This document shows positions 12,275-24,779 of a stretch of 64,000 nucleotides of DNA, one piece after another. The position numbers and the translations under genes are program-made. The stretch lies in assembly GCF_051020985.1 (NCBI RefSeq), contig NC_135010.1, positions 5,392,001 through 5,456,000 on the forward strand, written 5' to 3'. Under the pieces are notes generated by a model that saw only the letters and a list, made by a program, of their open reading frames with translations, ran no database searches and was not told where the DNA came from. Source of the DNA: Nomia melanderi (taxonomy: Eukaryota > Arthropoda > Insecta > Hymenoptera > Halictidae). Every line of letters begins with the position of its first letter. The stretch's first letter is position 1.

Positions 12275-12510
12275 TTAATACGTTGACTGCCATGGAAAAC
12301 AACAGCGTTTTATCTATCGCTTATTCTTGTCCTATCAAAAATGAAAGGGAAGAATTATTCATTATTTCGTATCACAATTCCTATGTTACACTATTATCTA
12401 GTTATTTACGCTATGAAGATTTCTATTTGGTATCAATTATCTTACAAATTATAATTATTTTCTTGTCATCTTGAAACTGCCGGTGACCGTTATTGCAGTC
12501 AACGTGTTAA
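12275..12510. mobile_element. TTAA MITE (TTAACACGTTGACTGCC family), copy a
   Basis: Left end TTAATACGTTGACTGCCA and right end GCAGTCAACGTGTTAA form near-perfect terminal inverted repeats. The interior resembles 14971-15196 (ATCACAATTC, TACGTTACAC and TCAATTATCTTACAAATTAT-like blocks). About 236 bp. An 80-codon open frame across it (12232-12474) is a by-product. Confidence 0.8.
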
Positions 12511-14970
12511 CACTAGATTTATGGATATTTGCTGTATAGTTTATTCGTTTGCTTTTAGAGAAATTGATGTTTGTTCATTTAGATGTTAGACATTTGAAAG
12601 TAGACAATTAGAATACATATTTGTGTATCTGAATCAATCAAAATCGACCTAAACATTTGCTAAATAATATTTATATAAAAGTCAATATGAGTCACATTGA
12701 CAACGAATCTTCTAAATCAAACATTGAGAAAATAAAATTAAAACGGATCATAGAGTTCCTAAATATAATGTCACAGATTCTAATTTTAAATAACAATATT
12801 TGTAGGTTTAATTTCATTTCCGTTATGTAAAATACAGGATTATAGTAATCACAAATATGTGACGTTGGTAACATACGTATTAACATTAAAACTACCGAGC
12901 ATTTAACCCTTTGACCTACGATTTAATTTCACAGTTACATTTGTTAGTACTGCTTATTGTTAATAATGTACTAATATAACAAAAAATTCTAAGCTCTTCG
13001 TATGTTTAGATTTACTCTGGACCGTAAAAATTCAACGTTTCATCGCGAAACGTATTCTTGGTGTTAACAGAAATTCGGATAGTAATGTGAGATAGTATGA
13101 CTTTTGAGGAAAGTAAATAATAAAACTACATTAAAATTAATTAATAAGTTGTTTATTGTTAGTGGTAGCAGCCATTCTAAAGAATTTTACTTCCATTTTC
13201 AAAATATTATTTCTTTCCTTTGCTAAACTTTTTTAATAATCTGCAAAAATTACCAAAATTTCCTTTAATATTCAGTTTTAAAATATGCTGGTAACATGAA
13301 ATTGTTTCATATTGATACCCATCAAATATTTCATATTTCTATCAATTTCTCAATTTTATCAATTTATCCTATAGTAATCAAATTTCTAATATCACAGCTT
13401 CGTTTACCTTGTTTTATTCCAATATTGATTTTCTTAATATTAAAATTCTTTAATAATTTCAATTTCCTGTTTTAATACAGACTTCATTAAACGTCAATAA
13501 TACAATTAAAAATATGGAATGGACTATTTCGATACTTATTGTGGAATACTCATACTCCAGATTCTACTACTAAAAACGTCGCAATAATTAACTTCTGTTA
13601 GTCAACAGTAACTGAACATAAAAATAAGAATGAGGACGAGAATAAAAATATTTAAATCCTCCTTCGATCCTCCATCGTTACTTTTATTTTTTGTCTTTAA
13701 TTTGCACGATACAGATTCATGTAGTTTCTCCGTGATCAATAAATAAATCTCCATTAAGAAAGATCGTTTCGCTCGCATACATGTACATTTGAAAATCACG
13801 AATCACTTTAATCAAATTTAATTATACACGAGGAAATGTGTTGAAGACAGAAAACGACGCCATACTGCATCCATACTTGCCTTGCCAAAACAAAATCCAT
13901 CATTATAGTCAATTCAGAAGTTCTTAATAATACACACTCACACAAACAAAACATAGTAGGTACAAATAGAAAGCGAAAAATTGTTTTACGAGACAACGTA
14001 GGACATACGATGTCTAAAAAATTTCAAATTTACATTTTGCCTTTTTGAAAATAAACGATCGTAAACAAAACGTAAACAAAGAACTTCCTTCTCGTCTCCC
14101 AGAAATCATTCGCTTTTCGAGTGGAAACCTGATAGCATAGTACCAGCATACCACGAACTAACAGAAATCTCAACAATAACGCAGCAAGCAAATAGCAGTC
14201 AAACCTTTCACAAGCACAAATTCCCAAAAAGAACGAACTATCATTTAACCGCTTCACACAACATACCAATCATACCGAATTACTCTCAGAAATATTCAAA
14301 ATATTCCGAATTTAGCATCTGATTTTCGATCAATAAACAAAATTATGTCTAAAACCGCGCATCGATAATAAAAATGCAATTACTCGTCGATATAACATAT
14401 CTCTTATCAACGTTTAAGCTCAGTTTATATTAGTCCAGTAGCACTCCAGTCCAGTGACTAGATCAAAAATCTACTTTTTCAATGCTGTCATTACTGAAAA
14501 CGTTTAAATAATACAATTAGCTGAATCCAATGCTGGCTGAAGCAGCACAGTATATTCAACGTGGTAAATGAGATAGTTAAAAAAAATACAAGTCTAATTA
14601 ATCAATTCTCATCTCTGTATGTTCTCGCATGTATTTTCGATATTAATATGATATTCATCAGTATAACCACACGGTAACCAATCAAAATTATAAACAAAAC
14701 ATCTGAAGACACCTCATCAGCCACATAGAGTACATGTGGTTGCATTTTCCGAAAGAAACTGAAATAATTCAGACATTCATCTATTTCTAGTCAAACCACC
14801 GAAATGAAATCGCTTAACGCAGCGACTGGACTAATGTAAACCCAGCATTGCAAAGCAAAGAAAACAGTATAAAACTAGTCACTTATGATAAGCTTCTGAG
14901 AAGTTGGCCGACTACCATGTAAAGTTCGAATGTTTCACAAGTACATACCGTAATGAATTTTTATATCTTA

Positions 14971-15196
14971 TTAACACGTGGACTGCCAAGAAAAACACCA
15001 ACGTTTTACGTATCATTTACTCTTTCCACAGCAAAGACAAAAAAGAAGAATTATTAATTATTTGATATCACGATTCTTACGTTACACTTATTCGCGCTAC
15101 TGACCGTTTCTATTCGACATCAGTTATCTTACAAGCTATAATTATTTCCTTGTAATTTTGGAGCTCCGATGACCACCGTGGCAGTCAACGTGTTAA
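14971..15196. mobile_element. TTAA MITE (TTAACACGTTGACTGCC family), copy b
   Basis: Left end TTAACACGTGGACTGCCA and right end TGGCAGTCAACGTGTTAA. 226 bp, the best-preserved pair of ends in the window. It lies just downstream of the serpin stop codon (the serpin is on the minus strand and ends at 15338), so it may be within or next to its 3' untranslated region. Confidence 0.85.
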
Positions 15197-15337
15197 CCTT
15201 AAAGTATGAATATGAATTTAACCAAGTCATCTTCCAACTGTACCTTAGTTGGCCAACTTCTAAGAGACGAAGTTTAAATAGGTCCACGCAAAAACAAACG
15301 AACAAGGAACAACGGGGGATCACTTGACGGGTGTCCT

Positions 15338-18300
15338 TCAAGCGGACGTCTCCGCCGTGTTCTTTGGCAGGTTGGGTGACCGGTAGATACCGCTGAACAG
15401 AATCGAGTTCCTTTGCTTGTCGAAAATCAAGTAGACGAAGGGGTGGTTCGCGTTGAAGACCGCGGGTTGCAGCGGCCTGCCCGAGCGGAACGTGAATAGG
15501 GCTGTCGCTGCTGCAGCAGTGGTTCCTTCCTCGGTGACTTCAATGCGCGCACGATGCACGGCGTCGCCTAAGTGCAAAGGTCTCTCGCCTTCTTCAAGGA
15601 AACCTCGGAGATCCGCCATGTTTGGCGTCACCAGATGTCCAGCTCCCAACGCGCTTAACAACGTGTGCACTGGAAGTTCCTTCTCCATGGTAAATTTTGG
15701 CAGGTAGACCTCGACATCGCGAGGCGGCACGCCATAGTGCAGGATGTCCTGGAGTTCAGCAGCTCCCTCCTCGGTGGAGATGTGTTCGATCATTTGACGC
15801 ACCCCGTCATGATCGTCGCTGTTTGCCGATCTGGCAGTGGCGAATGGCGGTAATAAGACGAACATCGAGATATTCTCACCCTTGTAGGGCAGCTCGAGGA
15901 TGTGCGCGCCGAGCAGCTCGGAGATCACTGTGGAGCATTGAGTTTGCGTTGAGAGATGGTAAGATCAAGTTGTTGGGAAAATTATTGGGACGTAGAAGTT
16001 TATATGTCACATTTAACGCTAAAACTACAGAGCAGTTAAATTGACTTTTTGAAAGTTCTCTGTAGAAATTCCAAGAGTGCATCTATTGGGACTTTAATTG
16101 CTAAATCAATTTCTTTAATAATCTGCTAGAGACACCTGTTATCATTTTAATAATTCCAAAAAGCAGAACTCAGGAATGGGTTATTTTGACTCGTCTGGTA
16201 GTTTTAGTATTAACATTTGAACAACTGCAGCCGTTAGAATGACGGGTTTCAGTTTTCTTGTTTCGCAATTATTGATATATTAAGAACGTTAAATATTCGA
16301 AATGATTTGGAAGATAAATAGTTTCATTTTAATACTATAATTAATATATGAAGAAATCGAAAAATATCTATTTTTACCATTTTTATAACGATTTCGTATT
16401 AATCGTGTAAACGCTGTGTTGTTTTTATGGTAACATAGAAAGTTGTAGTTATTTGAATAGGAAAGTTTGGAACAGAAAACTCGACATCAATTTTATTTAT
16501 TGCAAGGAGGCAACTCCATTTCTAACATTTTCTTAGTAAATATGTAATTTTAGGTATAAAACTATGATTTCTCATATGGTAAAAAAAGAAATCAGGTGGT
16601 TAACAAAAATATCAGTTGGCCATAAACTTACAACACGTTTGCAGGAGTATCAGATTTTTAATTGATTTTTATTGATGTACTAAAATAACCTAAAAGTGAA
16701 GCTGCCTTGTTCTTGCAACAAACCCTTCAATTGTATTATACAATTTTTAATATTGTTCGTAAAGAAATTGTTTATGCTGCGTCTGGTCGACTAACTGCTC
16801 TTTAAAGTAGATTTCAAATAAACCACTAAAAATTGGAGAATTACTAAAGGGAAAATTGAAAAAAATTCAGTTTCAATTCTTACAGTGATTGAAAGTTCCT
16901 TTCTGGTGCATAAATGTAACCACAGAATTCTGCGATCCAGAACTGTAGAACAGATCCTTTTTCGAATTGGCAGGGTCGAAGCGGCTTCGCCAAAGTCCTT
17001 TGAAGTAAACAGCATTCGCTAGAACGAGATCGGTGTCCACCGATATGCTGCCTGCAGGGAGGAGGTCCCGAATGTGTCCCCTCGTCACGTTGCTGACCCA
17101 CTGGTTAATGTTTTCGCGTACACCCTCCGGGTTAGTATGGAAATCAGTTTTCTCCAGACTATCGCTGAAGAAGTCCAGCATGCATTCGCGTACTTTCCTC
17201 GTGTCTGAGATCCACAATCGATTCAGCGACTCATACTCGTAATCGGTTGACCCATTCTCCTACACAAAAGATAGAAAATTTCATTTAATATAATTTCTTT
17301 CTTTCTCAATCTCTTCAGGCCTAATTTTTGTACAAAATTGACATTATTTCTACCGAACCTGTAAAAAAATATCTTTCGAAATTTTCGCTTAAAATGATTT
17401 TCTCAGTTTAATCATTTCTCCCCAATTAAATTTTTGACATATCTTATAATTAATCCTATAATCGTTATTGGAAAAGTCGAAAAATCAATTCAGAGTATAC
17501 GAGTAAACTTGGATAAGTAATTTTATCTGAAAATTTCAAATGTCACTTAATTCTTCGAAGTCCGAATTGAATATTATTCTCCTATTATTAATTTAAATAC
17601 TTGTGGATGAACGTGGACACAGAACAAATGTAAAATTTTCCTGTTATTCCAATCAATTATGAATAATAAAATATCTGTTGAGCGTAATTGAGAAATAAAT
17701 CACAGAGCAAGAGGTTAAGAACATTGCTTCAACATATTAGCTTTGATGAGTGTTTACTTGCCAGTCGACTCAATAGAGTTAAAAATTCGACAAAGACCTA
17801 AAGCTCGATATACCACGAGTACACAAAAATTCTAGTCCCTTCAAAGTTGATTGAAAATTTTAGCAATTTCATTGAAATTTGTGATCTAAACGAGAGGTAT
17901 AACCTGCCAAGGACAAGGGGACCGGATACCAAAAGCCACACGGACATCAGTCCCGAGCAAACACGTTGAAACGCTCGGACACATCCGGGCTTAATACTGA
18001 TTACCCGGCTTGCCTTGGAATACTTGTTAGCTCACACGACAATGATGCAATCGCGACATCTCCTGGAAACCTCCTCACCTGAGCGGCAAGTCTGTTCAAG
18101 TTGTCGAACGCGTAGTATCGCTGCACGTCGACCTTAGACAGATTCTGCAGGTGCAGAACCTTCTTCAATGACTCCTCGGTGTTGCCACGGGCGCCGAAAT
18201 ACACCAAACTCAACGCTTGGTGGAGACTATGGGGACTGTAGAAGACGTTGTCTTTGGGCTCGATTGTCACCATCTTCTTCAGGGTGTCCAGGGCAAAGTG

Positions 18301-18423
18301 AAAGTCCGCGGCTGGCAGAGCGGTCTTTGCTGCGGGATTCCCCGTCATCGGGCTATCGTTTGCCGTCAGGCATTGCGCTGACACGCTGCTGAAGAGGAAC
18401 AGCACGGGTAGTACTGACATCAT
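15338..18423 (-). CDS. Secreted inhibitory serpin (Spn88Ea-like), 3 coding exons
   Basis: Serpin-family serine protease inhibitor, 436 residues. Exons (minus): 18423-18079, 17259-16884 and 15927-15338, joined in phases 0 and 1 with GT-AG borders (CAG/GTGAGG, ACT/GTAAGA; acceptors TGTAG and CACAG). Residues 1-16 form a signal peptide ending VSA before QC, so it is exported to haemolymph. Serpin landmarks: NAVYFKG-type motif in exon 2 and NHPFVYLIFD near the C-terminus. The reactive-loop hinge EEGTTAAAATA (residues 373-383) has the small-residue P12-P9 run of inhibitory serpins. Counting from the hinge puts P1 near Ser389, beside Arg388. Three N-glycosylation sequons (NLS, NVT, NIS). The resemblance to insect Spn88Ea-type serpins, which act in immunity and development, is from memory and unverified. 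An AG acceptor directly precedes the ATG, so a 5' untranslated exon lies upstream. Confidence 0.93.
16013..16213. mobile_element. TTAA MITE (TTAACACT family) downstream of the serpin exon 2, inside intron 2
   Basis: Left end TTAACGCTAAAACTACAGAG; right end GTCTGGTAGTTTTAGTATTA. It is similar over its whole length to 10483-10708, including the 'AGAGTGCATC' and 'AATTTCTTTAATAAT' blocks. It sits in serpin intron 2 (16883-15928). Confidence 0.75.
17318..17720. repeat. Composite old repeat in serpin intron 1
   Basis: 17318-17550 resembles 22690-22990: it shares TTTTTGTACAAAATTGACAT, CTACCGAA, TCTCCCCAATTAAATTTTTG and GTCGAAAAATCAA. 17535-17720 resembles the interior and right end of the TTAACCCTTTGCCC family (TATTATTCTC, AATCAATTATGAATAA, AGAGCAAGAGGTTAAG). 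Both are degenerate. Confidence 0.5.
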
Positions 18424-18735
18424 CTGAAAAGAAAAAATTGAAAATAATCGTTGGACATCGTTTTTATCGATAAATAATCGATTTTTTATTTATGAACAAA
18501 TGACGTTACCATGTTGAAATGGCATTTTTTAATACGTAAACATTGATTATTATTAACGCAACTTAGAAGAACAACATGAATAGTACTGACATTGTTTGAA
18601 AAAAAAAATGAAAATAATCGTTGGACATCGTTTTTATCGATAAATAATTGACTGCTTGCTTATATACAAATGACATTATGATATTGAAATGACATTATTT
18701 TTTAATACGCAAACGACATTATTATTATTAGTGTA
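18391..18735. repeat. 172-bp tandem duplication covering the serpin translation start
   Basis: Copy 1 (about 18,391-18,562) contains the serpin start codons, the acceptor and upstream intron. Copy 2 (about 18,563-18,735) repeats it with a shared block AAAATAATCGTTGGACATCG and the following TTTTTATCGATAAATAAT. The start ATG recurs 172 bases upstream at 18592-18590. In copy 2 that frame reads MSVLFMLFF and then stops, so the duplicated exon start is non-functional as signal-peptide coding sequence. Confidence 0.8.
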
Positions 18736-20144
18736 AATTAGTGAAACGTATTTCTTCTGAATTTTTCAAATATTTCAAAAATAAACAACATAGAATTTTC
18801 TTTATCCATATTACACAGTTATTAATAACGTCACAATACAATTCATGTTTTAAATAAAAGGACTATCAAGAACATTAATCTTTATACGTTAAATTGACTC
18901 ATAATTATGATTTTCTTGCACTTTCTTTTTAGACCGAGATAAAGTAGTTTGGTCGGTGTATTTATTCGGTATACTACGAATTCTACTAACAATGTTGTTG
19001 CTATCGATTCGGGACATAAAACAAGGTACGTAAAATAGAGTGAAAGGGAACATTGAAGTTAATCCAATTTATGAAGTGCAGACAGGAGATTCTGCGATCT
19101 AAAATATCGTGCAATGGTATAGGTGCATTAATAATCCTACGCTGCAAAATAGTTCTACAAAAATCCTAATCGTTTATAACATCTGAGAAAGCGCCCCGTT
19201 TTTCGTCAAGAGAAACTGCTCGCCGGCAAGCAATGGTGTTATTAGGTTAACGCATACGAAATTCAATCTTGTTTTTCTTTTAACTCGTTCCATACGATTT
19301 TCTTATTCTTCATTGTCTACAGATCATACAAAAGAACGTAGATCTAAAAAGACTTCGATTATTTTCATTTCTAAAACTAAGACAAGTATAAAAAACCGGT
19401 TGACCGAACATTTCTTATAATTTAAACTTAAATGAAATTCACGACGGAAAACAAAATATAATACGAAGTCATATGTTTAAAGTAAGGCTCGTTAAAGAAT
19501 AAGAAAAAAATCATGAAAGTCACGAATAATTAATTTTAGTTAAAAAAAATATGTACATTAAAATGAAAAACTGTTTCACTTCAAAGAAATTAGATGTAAT
19601 TTTAAAACGGACCCTTTTCGAGATCACTTGGCAGAGACCAGATAAAATATTGTAAAAGATAGGACAGAAATGTTCTCAATAAAATTGGTTATGATAATCC
19701 ATTGATTATAATAAATAATTCAAGTTATAATAATTCTGACATTCCAAAGTTCGAACGCGCGTGATCGTAAAAGGAGATGACGGGAAACTGAAGAATGTTG
19801 AACGTCGAATATTATAAAGCAAGATATGAAGAAATAAAGACATGTTTTCTAACTGCCTTGTAATGTTACACGGAGTCATTTAATTGAGTTATGTTGTCAT
19901 TCTTCGCACGTTCGTCTTGCTGAATGTTGTGGCTTTCCGTTGTATCATTAATAACATTAAAAAGTTTATGAACATTTGTCGTTTATTATTTTATAGTTCC
20001 GGTAATCAGTGACGCCCACGTCGTCCGACGCGTTAAACAACCGGGAAAGATCGTGCGGCTTTTCATCATTGGTCGCGTAGGCATTCCATGTGTAAATGTT
20101 TCATTGGTTTTTGTTTTTTTAGAAACTTGATAGAAAATTGTTTC

Positions 20145-20410
20145 AACGACGTGTCGCAAGAATACATACAGCAAAAACTATGATAGAGAATGCTCAAGAG
20201 TTGACTGAAGGAAGAGGTAAGAAATAATTAGAAATAAGAATAACGTATTATATATTTTATATTATATATATTATTACTTCTAATTATTATAATTATAGTA
20301 TTATAATATATAATATATATTCTTAGTTATTTCTTAAGGTCGTTCTACAATTAATTCCAGAAATATTTTCTATCATAGTTCTTGCTGTATATATTCTTGC
20401 GACATAATTA
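20145..20410. repeat. Long inverted repeat (fold-back element), ~265 bp
   Basis: The left arm GTGTCGCAAGAATACATACA with AGCAAAAACTATGATAGA is repeated in inverted form on the right as TCTATCATAGTTCTTGCTGT with ATATATTCTTGCGACAT. Weaker pairing continues inward through AAGAAATAATTAGAAATAAG. The loop is a TA-rich tract. This looks like a non-autonomous inverted-repeat transposon. A TAT/TAA-like flank is visible but no clear target duplication. Confidence 0.7.
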
Positions 20411-20599
20411 TGATACTAATAATTATTATTACTGTTATTATATTATAATTATAATGTATTGTTATTATTATTGTTGTTGTTATTATTATGTATTATATAA
20501 TACATATAAATTTACAATGAAACAGAAACTTTAATTTCTCATTCACAATATTCATTCACTCATTATTCATTATTTATGCACAAGCCGTCACCGAATGTC

Positions 20600-21000
20600 T
20601 AAGTCATTGACACTTGCAAACGGGCGCGTCAGAGTTCATAAAAAGGAACGAGAAACAGTCGCATTTCACGCGTAATAGGCGGAGAAGCGATCGTGATTAC
20701 GAAGGAAGACGGATCGTAAAATGAAATGTCAAACGTAAATATAACGCGCGTCACCGAGTGCACGCCGCTCGCGGTCCCGTGAGTGCGTAACTTACGCAAA
20801 CGTAATTACACCTTTCGAAAATATCCTCGGACGCCTCGGGTAATTTCCTGTGCAATTGCAAAATACCAGTGGGTAAACGATATTTCAATCTTTCCGCGGT
20901 GCACCGTTATTTTCTGTCAGAACGGCTGCAATCCACGACACGCACGAACCATCGAATGAAAATTTGAAAGCGTGAACCGCACGCTTTTCAAGCAACAGTT
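20600..21000. other. GC-rich island, non-coding
   Basis: CpG-rich block with GTAATTACACC and GCGTAATAGGCGG motifs between AT-rich stretches. No open frame of note. Candidate regulatory island by composition only. Confidence 0.3.
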
Positions 21001-21076
21001 GTATAAATGATAAAAAGTGGTTGTAATGTAAGACGAGTGAATCTTTTCGTTGGTCACTCGAGAACGTGATCGTGCT

Positions 21077-21255
21077 TTAATTAGTACAGTCCACTGGAAT
21101 ATAAGGTTTTCAAACGTTTTCTATAAAAATAATCTTAACCATTTGAAATTAATACAATCCATTATGTAAAATGGATTTCTTTTAAAATAAACTTCACCAC
21201 TTTAAATTAGTACAGTTCATTGGAATATAAGGTTTTCAAATGTTTCATTTAAGAA
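21077..21255 (+). repeat. Three tandem copies of a ~63 bp unit
   Basis: Units start near 21077, 21145 and 21204. The first and third share TTAGTACAGT and then TGGAATATAAGGTTTTCAAA; the middle one is diverged (TTAATACAATCCATTATG). No coding potential. Confidence 0.55.
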
Positions 21256-21645
21256 TCTACTTAGCGGCTTAACATTTTTGTCGGATAGTTGTTATTCATA
21301 GTTGTAGTTTCTTTTTCGATTCAGTCTGATTTAAAGTATAAAATAAATTTGTATTATTCAGCCACTCGGAATGATTGACAATTTTTGAGCTAGATAAGAG
21401 AAAAACACTGTTTCCGTCTATTTAATTGTTACCTGAATTCTTCTTCTTAATCACCGTGCGATATTGTAATTCCATGAACGTTTGTTGTAAAGAAAACAAT
21501 TCTAAAAATCTTTATTACTTATTCCTTAATTCGATCTGTACTATAGAACTAAATATCACATATCAAACATTCAATAAAACTTCTGTTTTTAACAAAATAA
21601 TAAAATTCTCGTTACTCGGGCAATTCAATTATTCATTTACAGGTT

Positions 21646-22053
21646 TAACCCTTTGTACTCGAAAGCTTCTTATTAGAAATATTCAACGTCTTCTGATGAG
21701 ATGCAGACCACATTTCTGGAAACAAATTTGCCAAGAAACCACACATAAATTAAAGAATAAAGCTATTTCGTTTCAATACATCACGCATTGATGCATTATG
21801 AAAAGCTTAGCCCCTTGCCTTACAATAATGTGTCTGACTCGTGGGGAAGATTCTAAACAGAATTTATAAGCATGAATATTACTCGATTCTTCTGCATTCA
21901 AGTTAAATATTATTCTTTATCAATTATTATACTTTGGAGTAAAGATTGATATAGAATATGCTTATCGTTTTATTCTTTTTCTTAACAAACTATTAATGAC
22001 CAAGTTGTTCTATCGATCATAGTTTACAAATAAATCGTAGAACAAGGGTTTAA
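21646..22053 (+). mobile_element. Two neighbouring TTAA MITEs
   Basis: A fragment starting TTTAACCCTTTGTACTCGAA (about 21,646-21,805) is followed by a fuller element of the TTAACCCTTTGCCCTAC family at 21807-22053. The second starts CTTAGCCCCTTGCCTTACAA and ends AGAACAAGGGTTTAA. It contains the sequence CTATTAATGACCAAG, the empty-site counterpart of the nested insertion at 30248-30461. Confidence 0.65.
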
Positions 22054-22678
22054 CACGAAATTTCAGTCTTTGTAATTTTCCTGCGTCAAATCACGTCGCA
22101 ACATATTCTTATATATTTAATAATACATTTTAATAATAGCAATATTTGCAAAAATGACGTGCAGTTGAACATTAATAAACAATTTAATAAATAACTTATT
22201 TAATACCGTTGATTGATTTTAATGCTATAAATTAACTGTGTACCACCAGTGACACATGCCAGTATGAACGTATTAATACTTGAAACCTTGAAACCGCGAC
22301 AGCTCGAAACCGAAATCAATAATTAACTCGCGTTTTGCGTCGCACCCACAGACATTATTGCTTTGATAGCGTATCGATCGTGTTTCACCACAGTCTACAT
22401 ATACGAGCCTGATCCGTTCGAACGTTTCACGGAAAAGACTTTCTCATCGGCAAACGGAGAAAGCGATGTTCTTCGCCGGAGATACAAAAGGAAAATGGTG
22501 AGAGAACACAGCTTCGTTCTCGAACGGCGTGTCGCAATTGGCTCCGTTTCGGTAACCGGTATAGCCATGACCCCTAAACGCCAGTTTGCACGGAATTCTA
22601 GGTCGTGATACATGTAAGGTCAACGTAATATCGAAAAATAAATTGTGCTTACGTATTATACGGACTACTTTTATTTTT

Positions 22679-23005
22679 AACCCTTTCAGACAGAATTTTT
22701 GTACAAAATTAACACTATTTCTACCGAAGGTGTCAACAGACATCTTTTTCTCCCCAATTGAATTTTTGACATTTCCTATAATTAATTTTATAGGCGTTAT
22801 TGGACAAATCGAAAAATCAAATTGAAATATAAAACTAAACTTGGAAAATAATTTTCCCACAATTGTATTTTGGACATTTCCAATAGTTAATTATATAGTT
22901 GTCATCGCATAAGTCGAAAAATCAAGTTGGAATGGACGACTAAACCTGGAAAATAATTTTAACTGAAAATTTCTCTGCGGTAGAAATAATGTTAAGGTCA
23001 CATAT
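22679..23005. repeat. Repeat with two internal ~105 bp units
   Basis: Opens TTAACCCTTTCAGACAGAAT. It contains two tandem units (about 22,752-22,855 and 22,856-22,962), both with ATAATTAATTTTATAG-like, AAATCGAAAAATCAA-like and CTTGGAAAATAATTTT-like blocks. Related to serpin intron 1 at 17318-17550. Confidence 0.55.
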
Positions 23006-23216
23006 CTTTTAACAATGAACCGCCATTCAATGTACTACCAGTCACTACATTATTTCGAATAAAATAGTGGTAGTAGGTAGTGGAAATAGACTCAAAATAA
23101 GGGTGTATGTATGGTTGCCTGTCACAGTTTTAATATGTTATCAGATATTGAAGTAGTAAATCAGTTTGTATTGCATGTGCGTTGGATCTGGGTTAAATAC
23201 AATAATAAATAAAATA

Positions 23217-23435
23217 TTAACCCTTTACACTTGAGAATATTTTCTCAACAAATATTCAACTTTGCAACTAATATAAAGATATATCTTACGCAAATTAAGG
23301 GACAGAACTATTTTATGTCTATATTTCATGTGTCGATACCTTATTCGATATTTGATATTGAATTTTTAATTGTATAATTTTGCTATGTCGAATCAAATGG
23401 CAACTGGAAATCTCCTATCGAGTACAAAGGCTTAG
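23217..23435. mobile_element. TTAA MITE (TTAACCCTTTGTACTCGA family)
   Basis: Left end TTAACCCTTTACACTTGAGA; the complement of the right end is CTAAGCCTTTGTACTCGATA. 219 bp, AT-rich interior, no open frame. Fragments of the same family occur at 7472, 21646, 37441 and about 37,890. Confidence 0.7.
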
Positions 23436-23436
23436 T

Positions 23437-23463
23437 AGTAATAGTAATAATAATAATAATAAC

Positions 23464-23500
<37 letters not shown>

Positions 23501-23515
23501 ATAATAATAATAAAA
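23437..23515 (+). repeat. (TAG/TAA)n trinucleotide microsatellite
   Basis: About 80 bases of AGTAATAGTAATAATAAT changing into ten or more perfect GTA repeats and back into AAT repeats. It directly follows the MITE at 23217-23435. Confidence 0.95.
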
Positions 23516-24779
23516 TATTAATAACGCGTTAAAATATTAAGTAAATAATAATTTAGACCTAATCCCAATGACTGACTAACATAACCTTCAATTAAAAAAC
23601 AAAGGTGGTCCGCATAAAAGGTAAGCAACAAATAAATCACCGAATACGTCATTCCTATCTGCGACACTTTTGTTTCGACCGTGGAAACGGATATGCATGG
23701 GAGACACGCTCTAATTACCGCAACAAGGTACCTCGAGATCTTCTGAGATTATTTTAGCAAGTTCTTTCTGTGTAGTAGAATTATAAATGATAAGATTAGA
23801 AGTTGCTAACCGTTACTTTCTTTTGAAATAGGTATATCTTGTTTCGTTTTTGTTTTGTGGATTATCGCTGCTCTCCTTTCTGGAATGTCTGACGAGAAGA
23901 GTTTTATAATATAATTGTAATTGGTGGAGCTGTATATTTTATCAGATATTTTCAATCATAATGTAGAATTTATTTCTATTCTTTTCCCTTCCATTGTGTG
24001 TTACTTTAAATTTATTATAATATTCTGTTTATTTTTGTCATTACTATTTGCCAGAAGAAAAACCCAATGCACCTAATAAATAAGACATTACGGAGAGTGA
24101 ATACTTTGTTTAATTTTAACTCGTGGAAAGTACCTTTTGAAAATGTTTTTAATTCTTAAACATATATTAGATATGAAGAAAAGTATTATCATTTATAAAC
24201 ATAAACGTTCAAAAATAAACAGAAAATGTGGAATTGCGACTATTGTAACCATTAACTTGATTTCTTTAAAAAATTGACTTGAACTACTTTCAAAATGAAC
24301 GGCTCGTACGATCATCATCACGGAAAATAGAATTTTCTATTTCAAAAGCTCCAAATTTTAATAGAAATCTTAAGCATCTCCATCTTAACCCCATGTCATA
24401 TAATTTTCTTTGCGGCTTAGCTGTATTAACTAATTTAATTATGAATAATTTGTAAAAATTCCGTAGAAATGTTTTATTTATTGTATTATACGTTAACTAA
24501 TGTTAACTTTGTATATACTGTATTAATAACTTTAAAAGTGAAACAATGAAAACAGTAGAACAGTCTTCGCTTCGATCCGCGTGCAATGGAGAATATTAAT
24601 TTTTATTAAATTATAACAATTTTGAAATATTCTCAACGAGTGTCACCATTATAGGAGTTAATGACAAGAAATATACAAAGAGCATATACCAGAATTCAAA
24701 ATAACATGAACGCAAATGTAAATTTTCGGAATAGAAACCTAGTACAGCAACTAGTAAAGGCTTGCTAGAAGAAAAGTAT

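Larger units (their letters stand above)
1..15337. other. Gene-poor region, no supported protein gene
   Basis: I see no multi-exon gene model and no recognisable protein in this stretch. Open frames longer than about 100 codons occur only inside GC-rich islands (for example 8178-8594 and 10888-11457), where stop codons are rare by composition, and their translations are low-complexity R/S/P/G-rich sequence with no domain I recognise. The remainder is AT-rich DNA with tandem repeats and short inverted-repeat transposons listed separately. The region could be the intergenic or intronic territory of a gene whose exons lie outside the window. Confidence 0.6.

Noticed and set aside
14450..14480. 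TGACTAGATC near-match to an insect microRNA seed
   Set aside because: Only the first ten bases resemble the miR-279 family and no stable hairpin is visible around it.
22444..22860. 138-codon minus-strand frame
   Set aside because: Crosses a repetitive element (22679-23005) and has no recognisable domain.
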